Shown: positions 56,601-64,000 of the stretch, in pieces
Numbering within the stretch: position 1 is the stretch's first letter
How the letters are laid out: each line of letters begins with the position of its first letter
Source of the DNA: Bolinopsis microptera
Taxonomy: Eukaryota; Ctenophora; Tentaculata; Lobata; Bolinopsidae
Length of the DNA stretch: 64,000 nucleotides
Reading direction: 5' to 3'
NCBI RefSeq assembly: GCF_026151205.1
Contig: NC_087074.1
Coordinates: 1,862,001-1,926,000 of the forward strand
Translations under genes and position numbers: made by a program
The notes under the pieces: generated by a model
What the model was told of the DNA's origin: nothing
Seen by the model: the letters and a program-made list of their open reading frames with translations, nothing else
Databases searched by the model: none

Positions 56601-59600
56601 CGCGAAGCGTGCACTCCGGCCGGAGGCGGCGGCCGAAGGCCGCCGCCTCCGGCAAGAGTTTTTCAGGCATTAAGACTCATCGGAAGTCGTTCAGCAGATT
56701 TATTTTTAGTTCAAAACATTCTAATTTGATGTCAAAGATGACAGGAATAAAAAATAGTTATGTTGAGATTTTTAAGAAATTTGCATAAAATACTCGCCAG
56801 CACTGTTATACGAAATTCGGTAAAAAACCCAAAATCGCCATATTCAGGTGCCTTAAAAACCATGTTAAAATTGAGTTAGAGATCTGAAATTTTTCAGGGC
56901 GTCTAGACGTTGACCAAATCGACTGCAAAAAAAGTTTCAGGTTTCAGGAGCATCGGGAAATGGGTTTTCTAGAACCCCTGTTTTACGATAGATTGTCGTG
57001 ATATATACATCACATGAGTGCTGGCAAGCACGACCGGTGCATTTATTGTGGGTATACTATGTACCCCATTTACTATTATACCCTCTTTACTATTATACCC
57101 CCTTTACTATTATACCCTCTTTGGTACACGTTACAAGCCTCTTTCGTGCACGCGAAGCGTGCACTCCGGCCGGAGGCGGCGGCCGAAGGCCGCCGCCTCC
57201 GGCAGGAGTTTTTCAGGCATTAAGACTCATCGGAAGTCGTTCAGCAGATTTAGTTTTAGTTCAAAACATTCTAATTTGATGTCAAAGATGACAGGAATAA
57301 AAAATAGTTATGTTGAGATTTTTAAGAAATTTGCATAAAATACTCGCCAGCACTGTTATACGAAATTCGGTAAAAAACCCAAAATCGCCATATTCAGGTG
57401 TCTTAAAAACCATGTTAAAATCGAGTTAGAGATCTGAAATTTTTCAGGGCGTCTAGACGTTGACCAAATCGACTGCAAAAAAAGTTTCAGGTTTCAGGAA
57501 CATCGGGAAGTGGGTTTTCTAGAACCCCTGTTTTACGACAGATTGTCGTGATACATACATATTATACATATACATATATTCAGGGATAGACGCTTTGCCA
57601 GTCAATTATAGGCTACATTCAGGTGTCTGTAGATTTGTACCTATAAAAGATACAGCCATTTCCGACCACAGGTCTTGCAAATAATTGTTTACACTTTAGT
57701 TTACATTGTATAAAAAAATTATTTGACGTCATAAACACCCCTTGATGACGTCATCAAGTTAACCGTTTTTAAAACTTGATTTTTGACAAAGTAATAACTT
57801 TTAAAATTAATTTTAAACCATTAAGATGTAATTTTATTCAAAATCTGAGGAAATTTTCATCTTAGATAATTGTTCAAGCATTCTGAAAATCTACCGGAAA
57901 GTTTTTCTAGCTTGCTCCTTCATAAAGATATTCGTTATTGAAGTTTGTGCTTTTTTGAAGAATTATTTTATAAAAACGTCAATTTTGCGATTTAGTATTC
58001 TCTGGTGTTGGGCCATGCCTTGGGTTGTGGAGCTCATTTCTGCTTCTTATAGGTATAAATTGTGCATTAGGCTAGTTTTAAAGTTGAAAATCGAAAAGTT
58101 GCACACGTGGGGACACGCCCAAATTGAAAGAAAATTGCTAAAATCACTGAAAATTGCTGTTTTCGTCATTTTCTGTCAACTTTAGAGTGCCGTTGTGATT
58201 ACAGTTCTTCTTGAAATACTTTGAAACTTTGCATGCTTATCAAGCTATATATAAAACAATTACATGCAAAAATTTACGGCGATTCAATATTGGATGCGCA
58301 CGCAACGTCCGCTCAAAGTTTGCACGTGCGAAAGGTGAGAATTTTGCTCATTCGTGATTTCCAACAAATTCTGCTTTGCCACGACAGTTTAATGTCATTA
58401 TACAGGGTGAGTTGAAAATAGTGTGTAGAATGTAAAAATCGATAACTTTTTTATGAAGGAGCAAATTTTGAAAGGTGAATTGCTATCAGTTTATAAACGT
58501 TACAAATTTCATTCTTGCCTCTCATTTGATTCTAACTCATAATTTGGTTGATTTTTGGCAGTTTTCCAAAAATTCGTAAATTCGTCCTAATGGGGTTCTC
58601 AAATCGCGTGCCCTGAAAATCGAGTCTAAAAATCTATCTCCTACTACATTTTTTGAGCAATCACCCTGAAACTTTCAGGATATGTTCTAGGGATCATTTA
58701 GAAGAGATGAGCCAGACAGAATTTTGAGAGAGACCTTTAAAAAAAATTTATTCGATTTTGAAAATCGTAGACCTCGAAAAACCATAAAAAAACGAGGTCC
58801 AAGATTTTAAAAATCGAATAAAAATTATTTGAAGGCCTATCTCAAAATTATGTCTGGCTCATCTCTTTTAAATGATCCCTAGAACATATCCTGAAAGTTT
58901 CAGGGTGATTGCTCAAAAACTGTAGGAGGAGATAGATTTTTAGACTCGATTTTCAGGGCACGCGATCAAAAATCGCTCGCGCAATACAATTATCATACAC
59001 GCGCTGACCTTTGACCAGCATTAATTTCGGCTAGGAACAATATTTTTCCATGGGATCAAAAGCATCTGATAAATATTACTCCCCTCTATCAGAAACAACT
59101 TAAAAGTCGATTTTGAGAACATTTCCACGAAGACCTCCCCTGCCCCCTTAATACAGTCAAGTCGGCTATAGACAATTGTCTTACACGTTATCAACATGTC
59201 CTAGCTAATAAAGGACGATGGGTTGAGCAAATTATTAATTATTAAGTATTTTTATTGTATTATTATAATATTTATATATTTTCATTACCTAAATATGCAA
59301 AAATTAAGTGGAAATTTCATTTATCAAAAAAATTAGAGCCATTTACATTCTACACACTATTTTCAACTCACCCTGTATATGAATTTAATGCCAACTTGAA
59401 TAAGTATTAAGTGGCATATTCAGTCAGTGATCGACCGATATGCTTCCCTAAACACAAGGATATGTTTTTAAAGGAAAAATGAAACTTCCTCCTTATTAAT
59501 GAAGATATCAGTTTATATTTCGACTTTATAAAGTACCCTGACATTATAATCAAAAAGAGATGATATTTTACCAAAACCCATAATCATGGGTAGAGTGGAC

Positions 59601-62600
59601 CGCTGCCAGTGTCTCTGTTTCCCAAACAAAAGGAAATGATATTAATTTGATTGACCGTTCTCAAATGCAAAATGATACCGAGAATGAAATCGGTCGAGCT
59701 CGCTTTTCCCATTCATTTACAATTGTAATAGATTAAGAAGAACTACCCAAAGGCAGCTGTACTCGGCAATGAAGATTCAATAAACTCCAGCTTGTTCAAT
59801 AAGTAATAACTACCACCCTTGTCCCTTACCCCGAAATACTAGGTATCGACCCGAACGCAACATAAAGAGATTTTTACAGCATCTGATTGATGTAATCAAT
59901 CGAAACTTATTTATTGTTTATACAATTCGTAAGCCGTGAATCAATGGGAAAAGCGAGCGACCGATTTCATTCTCGGTATCATTTTGCATTTGAGAACGGT
60001 CAATCAAATTAATATCATTTCCTTTTGTTTGGGAAAGAGAGACACTGGCAGCGGTCCACTCTACCCATGATTATGGGTTTTGGTAAAATATATATATATA
60101 TACATATATTCAGGGATAGACGCTTTGCCAGTCAATTGTAGCCTGTATTTAAGTGTCCATAGATTCAAAAGTATAAAAGATACAGCCATTCCCGACCACA
60201 GATCTTGCAAATAATTGTTTATACTTTAGTTTACATTGTATAAAAAAATTATTTGACGTCATAAACACCCCTTGATGACGTCATCAAGCTAACCGTTTTT
60301 AAAACTTGATTTTTGACAAAGTAATAACTTTTAAAATTAATTTTAAACCATTAAGGAGTAATTTTATTCAAAATCTGAGTAAATTTTCATCTTAGATAAT
60401 TGTTCAAGCATTCTGAAAATCTATCGGAAAGTTTTTCTAGCTTGCTCCTTCATAAAGATATTCGTCATTGAAGTTTGTGCTTTTTTGAAGAATTATTTTA
60501 TAAAAACGTCAATTTTGCGATTTAGTATTCTCTGGTGTTGGGCCATGCCTTGGGTTGTGGAGCTCAGTTCTGCTTTCTATAGGTATAAATTATGCATTAG
60601 GCTAGTTTTAAAGTTGAAAATCGAAAATTTGCACACGTGGGGACACGCCCAAATTGATAGAAAATCGCTAAAATCACTTTAAATTGCTGTTTTCGTCATT
60701 TTCTGTCAACTTTAGAGTGCCGTTGTGATTACAGTTCTTCTTGAAATACTTTGAAACTTTGCATGCTTATCAAGCTATATATAAAACAATTACATGCAAA
60801 AATTTACGGCGATTCAATATTGGATGCGCACGCAACGTCCGCTCAAAGTTTGCACGTGCGAAAGGTGAGAATTTTGCTCATTCGTGATTTCCAACAAATT
60901 CTGCTTTGCCACGACAGTTTAATGTCATTATATATGAATTTAATGCCAACTTGAATGAGTATTAAGTGGCATATTCAGTCAGTGATCGACCGATATGCTT
61001 CCCTAAATACAAGGAAATGTTTTTAAAGGAAAAATTTCGAAATCGTTGAAACTTCCTCCTTATTAATGAAGATATCAGTTTATATTTCGACTTTATAAAG
61101 TACCCTGACATTATAATCAAAAAGAGATGATATTTTACCAAAACCCATAATCATGGGTAGAGTGGACCGCTGTCAGTGTCTCTCTTTCCCAAACAAAAGG
61201 AAATGATATTAATTTGATTGACCGTTCTCAAATGCAAAATGATACCGAGAATGAAATCGGTCGCTCGCTTTTCCCATTCATTTACAATTGTAATAGATTA
61301 AGAAGAACTACCCAAAGGCAGCTGTACTCGGCAATGAAGATTCAATAAACTTCAGCTTGTTCAATAAGTAATAACTACCACCCTTGTCCCTTACCCCAAA
61401 GAGATTGTTACAGCATCTGATTGATGTAATCAATCGAAACTTAATTATACAATTCGTAAGCCGTGAATGAATGGGAAAAGCGAGCGACCGATTTCATTCT
61501 CGGTATCATTTTGCATTTGAGAACGGTCAATCAAATTAATATCATTTCCTTTTGTTTGGGAAAGAGAGACACTGACAGCGGTCCACTCTACCCATGATTA
61601 TGGGTTTTGGTAAAATTACTGTAAAGGTTTCGAGACTTCCGCTAAAAATACAAATTCCTACCAGGAGCACAGCTCATTTCACACATCTTTGACTTTGTTG
61701 ATACTCCAGCACACGTGCTACCTCTGCAGGACGGGGTGGGGTTATTACAAGTTCTGGAGGTAGTTCGTGTTCCACTAGAATCACTCTCACTCGCACAGGA
61801 ACAAGAGCTCCAATCTCTCCAGACAGACCAACCTCCGTTTACTGCTCCACCTGAATAGTCAATATTCATTAGGTTTGTAGGTTTATAACCTACCAGGACG
61901 CGCGCCGAGTTGGACTTGTTGACGGTCCTGAAAGTGCAGAAACAAATATTTTAGTTTTACGAGTATCACCCGTTAATCATTAAGTAAGTTACGAACTACT
62001 GACCCAAATTATTATTAAAACTATATAAGGTTGTGAATTACTGTCAGTAACAATTATCCTGCCCTTCTTACTGAAATTAGTTACGTTATCCAGTGGCGTA
62101 ACGTTGCCTGTTGGCGCCCCCCCCCCCCCCCGAAAAAGCGCCCCCCTGTTGGCGCCCCCTCCCATTTTGGTGCCCCTCCTTAAAATTGAACAAATTAGGT
62201 GATTTTAGAGTATAACTATACAACGGTAAAATCTCTAAAAAAGTGTGTATCTAGAGCAAAACGCGCAGTTTTGCTAGTACTTTAGTTACGTTTTTGAAAT
62301 TGTCCCACATTCAAACGACGATTTGGCTCCCCCCTAAGACGGCGCCCCCCTCCCCCCGCACAGCGGGGTCAGCGCGGCGGGGTCCTTCGTTACGCCACTG
62401 ACGTTATCTATCAACTGACTGTATACCTACCTCATGACTACGTCACTTTGAGACGTGTCCGAACAACTGGTGTCGAACCATAATGATAATTATAATTTTA
62501 AAGATTGATTCGCGATTTGAAGTGTTAAAGTTTTCAAGGATTTAGAAACATGATGCAGTGGGTTGAAATTTAAAATTAATTCAATTAAAGAATTAATAAT

Positions 62601-62731
62601 CGAACAAACTTACAGGAAGTTGATGAACGTCTTCTCGCTGACCCTCTAATATTTATATTAGGAGGTTTTTTAAAGCTCGAGCAGACCGAAACTGCCACAA
62701 AGAGGAATATCCAGGTTATGAATATGTTCAT
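50609..62731 (-). CDS. Secreted modular protein: TSP1, Cys-rich, six Eph-like repeats, sushi
   Basis: The minus-strand exons in order are 62731-62614 (signal peptide, starts MNIFITWIFLFVAVSVCSS), 61850-61662 (TSP1: WSVWRDWSSCSC and six Cys), 54075-53857 (acidic start, then a Cys-rich module with YYNGQYCCKS and QCDGSVIQRDSLCC), six 147-nt exons at 52891-52745, 52580-52434, 52270-52124, 51952-51806, 51634-51488 and 51321-51175 (ephrin-receptor-like CxAGTYRD, CTRCEQNYIS, CSPCSPGT), and 50788-50609 (sushi/CCP with four Cys and GTWTTVPTC). Every junction is phase 1, so the modules join in frame to about 529 residues. There is no transmembrane segment, so the product is probably extracellular and adhesive or defence-related (inference). 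The sushi exon may splice further or read on to a stop at 50541. The third intron boundary spans 7.6 kb of foldback elements. Confidence 0.75.
51175..52891 (-). repeat. Tandem exon duplication: six 147-nt exons
   Basis: The period is 310-318 bp and includes each exon plus its intron. Exons and introns are both highly similar (for example tatcattgctcaggaaaaag recurs in the introns), so the duplications are recent. Each exon encodes 49 residues, and any number can be skipped without changing the frame. Confidence 0.92.
53006..53512. mobile_element. Small foldback with telomere-variant core
   Basis: The left arm has gacaatcgaccccccgacaa and further attgaccccc blocks (53006-53150). The right arm has attgtcggggggtcaattgt (53487-53506). 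The core is the hexamer array. It lies in the intron between the Cys-rich and first Eph-like exons. Confidence 0.7.
53162..53466. repeat. (TCAGGG)n hexamer array, about 48 units
   Basis: It is nearly perfect after a few irregular units and ends in one TTAA-flanked variant. TCAGGG is one base from the TTAGGG telomere repeat. Confidence 0.97.
53510..53685. repeat. Hairpin-forming 37-bp repeat, about four units
   Basis: Each unit has ggtgcttctct, then agaagcacc (or aaaagcacc), followed by tagcaactagatac. Every unit is thus a short hairpin plus a link. Confidence 0.85.
56230..57200. repeat. GC-rich hairpin cores and taatagtaaaggggg tandems in F3
   Basis: Each F3 copy contains ccggccggaggcggcggcc with a nearby complement, and three to four units of a 15-bp tandem (tactattataccccc or complement). 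The GC-rich cores stand out from the AT-rich surroundings. Confidence 0.75.
58403..59375. mobile_element. 973-bp TA-flanked insertion nested in F2
   Basis: The ends are CAGGGTGAGTTGAAAATAGT and its complement, with about 36 bp of inverted terminus. A long inner palindrome (about 58600-58970) contains gactcgattttcagggcacg with its complement. The sister F2 copy near 60930 has the uninterrupted site (tcattatatatgaa), so the insertion duplicated TA, as Tc1/mariner-type elements do. It encodes no transposase. Confidence 0.88.
61874..61980 (+). mobile_element. Dispersed family D copy in intron 1 of the modular gene
   Basis: It has gtaggtttataacctac, gacgcgcgccgagttgg, gttgacggtcc, ttttacgagtatcacccgtt and aa. 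The flanking tcatta on both sides (about 61866 and 61976) may be a target duplication. Confidence 0.7.
62091..62400. mobile_element. hAT-type MITE with perfect 8-bp target duplication
   Basis: The ends CAGTGGCGTAACG and CGTTACGCCACTG are exact inverted repeats of 13 bp. acgttatc flanks both sides (62083-62090 and 62401-62408). The interior is rich in ggcgcccccc and has no coding frame. Short CAGTG-type termini with an 8-bp duplication are the hAT pattern. Confidence 0.92.
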
Positions 62732-64000
62732 TTCTATCTAGCAGTTTCACATACTGATACAACTGCAGTGTAAATAAGTTAGCAAACTGTTAACTAGAAC
62801 TGTTTTAAATAAATTAATAAAAGTACCTTCGCATTATAAAAGCGGTACGTACAAGTAAACTGTAATTCTTAATTTGGTAAGTAAAGGTTCCATCAATGAT
62901 CAAAGCGAACCGAGTCTTATTAAATACTTTAGTCTTAGAGGCAGAGTCGGATCCAAATCCGGACAAAATTTGTCTATTTGGACATAGATAGCTAAAATCA
63001 AGCGTGGCTCAAAGTGCTGACTGTCCCCAAATTCTGGATAATCGACTGAGAAAATAGCAGCACATCGGGTTTCTCATGTCGAATGTTAAAAGCTAAGTCC
63101 AGTAACCAAGAGCTAGACTAAGAGCACAAGCTTAGGGGTGCAGGTGAAAGAGAACAATGGAAAGTGAAGAAAATCCTTGCTTCTGCTGCTCTCCTATTCT
63201 CTTCTATTGTTTTAAGATCCGTTATAGGATAAGAAGCAGCCCCAATAATCTCGTTCTTTATCTTGGGGGCGTCTAATGGGTACTTATACAGGGCATCTTG
63301 GAATGTTATAAAGAAGGTTTACTTCAATAGTAAACGTTGCAAGTGTATACAAATCGTTAGCTTCGCAAGTTTTCTGAATAATGAGTATGGATGAGAGAAT
63401 ATTAAGCTTTGTTCTGGACTCTGGGTCCCGGTGAGGGCTAGAATCACCGCCGCGCCAGTGCATATTAGTAACTAAACTCTGAAAATACTCGATCAGTAAC
63501 AATATAAAATGGTAAAGGATACCTGATGGGTCATGGGAAGGGACGTTATTACTTCTAGAGACAGTTAGTACTTTAGTATTACCTGTTTTAGGGTTCAGAT
63601 GTGAACTTGGAAGATAGCTGACAGTTTATTAGAGTGTCTATTACTCTACAGTTTGTAATCCAAAGTATAGCTCATTTTGTTGAGCTATACTACCTATTAA
63701 AGAATTAAAATATGTTCATTATGCATTAACATTTCGATTGCTGCGAGCACAAATTTGTGAAAAATTAAAGTCTGTCGGTAAAAATATTATTTTTCACCAT
63801 AAGTTCTTCCTTAAACATGATTAAATAAAACTAATGGTAAGAACTAATGATAGAGAATAAGACTTTTATAAGCTCCCCGCGCGACGCGATCATACACTAG
63901 GCCAGGATGGCCCGATGGCGTTAACCCTTTCCCTACAAAAAATCTAGCCAGGCTAGCGCAGTTTAGCCAGGCTAAATAGGGTTTCTTAAGCTAGCTAAAT
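62732..64000. other. Upstream region of the modular gene; possible SINE head at the edge
   Basis: No gene is recognised. Near 63902-63930, ggccaggatggcccgatggc resembles the A-box region of a tRNA-derived SINE, but the window ends before this can be tested. Confidence 0.3.

Larger units (their letters stand above)
54339..61616. mobile_element. Nested palindromic composite of foldback elements (families F1-F3)
   Basis: F1 (about 500 bp, ends ttttaccaaaacccataatc and complement, arms about 150 bp) is at 54339-54845, 59566-60088 and 61133-61616. F2 (about 1 kb) is at 54846-55905 in one orientation, and at about 57550-59565 (interrupted) and 60089-61132 in the other. F3 (about 545 bp, ends near the gtgctggcaagcacga block) is at 55906-56415 reversed, then 56462-57000 and 57015-57549 forward. 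The centre of the main palindrome is near 56440. The whole fills one intron of the modular secreted-protein gene. Open frames inside are not coding. Confidence 0.85.

Noticed and set aside
55281-58185. Repeated frames such as FIKTSILRFSILWCWAMPW in several places
   Set aside because: They recur because the F2 foldback is present three times; substitutions among copies do not favour synonymous sites by eye, and no domain is recognisable.

Overview
The window is animal (metazoan) nuclear DNA, AT-rich and very repeat-rich. The evidence is spliced genes with GT-AG introns, extracellular proteins built from phase-1 exon modules, a CR1-like non-LTR retrotransposon, short TTAGGG tracts, many MITE/foldback elements and kilobase-scale minisatellites. 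An early-branching invertebrate (for example a cnidarian) would fit, but the sequence does not settle the species.

Layout: 1-7 kb holds an E-box-rich 21-bp minisatellite, two orphan exon candidates, a tiny secreted Tyr/Asp-rich peptide gene at 2769-2978, and LINE debris. 7-22 kb is mostly repeats: a foldback element with a minisatellite core, a 4.87-kb array of 28-bp units, several MITEs, a GTCCGC-rich island with a head-to-head TTAGGG/CCCTAA junction, and two exons of a Myb/SANT-like gene on the minus strand. 22.6-26.8 kb is a CR1-like LINE with AlkB-like, SGNH esterase, PHD, endonuclease and reverse transcriptase regions. 28.0-31.3 kb is a second foldback element, with a minisatellite core and a captured RT fragment.

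32.1-49.3 kb is the gene-rich part on the plus strand. It has a FIT2-type lipid-droplet/ER phosphatase gene (4 exons) followed by three tandem TMEM106-family paralogues, here called A, B and C. In A and B the boundary between intron 2 and exon 3 has independently become a minisatellite: 6 x 44 bp in A, about 50 x 52 bp in B. Every unit carries a 3' splice site plus the start of the exon, so each gene has a ladder of decoy acceptors ahead of the true one, and each decoy leads to an in-frame stop. Gene B also lies just downstream of about 33 tandem units carrying an RFX-type X-box, and its stop codon is the first unit of a CACGTG-containing 20-bp array.

50.6-62.7 kb is a minus-strand gene for a secreted modular protein: signal peptide, TSP1, Cys-rich module, six identical-length ephrin-receptor-like repeats, sushi. 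Its longest intron (about 7.6 kb) is filled with a nested palindromic composite of foldback elements, including a 973-bp insertion whose empty site is preserved in a sister copy. A hAT-type MITE with a perfect 8-bp target duplication lies in its first intron. No rRNA, CRISPR or convincing tRNA gene was seen. Exon boundaries were read by eye from splice sites, reading phase and family similarity.
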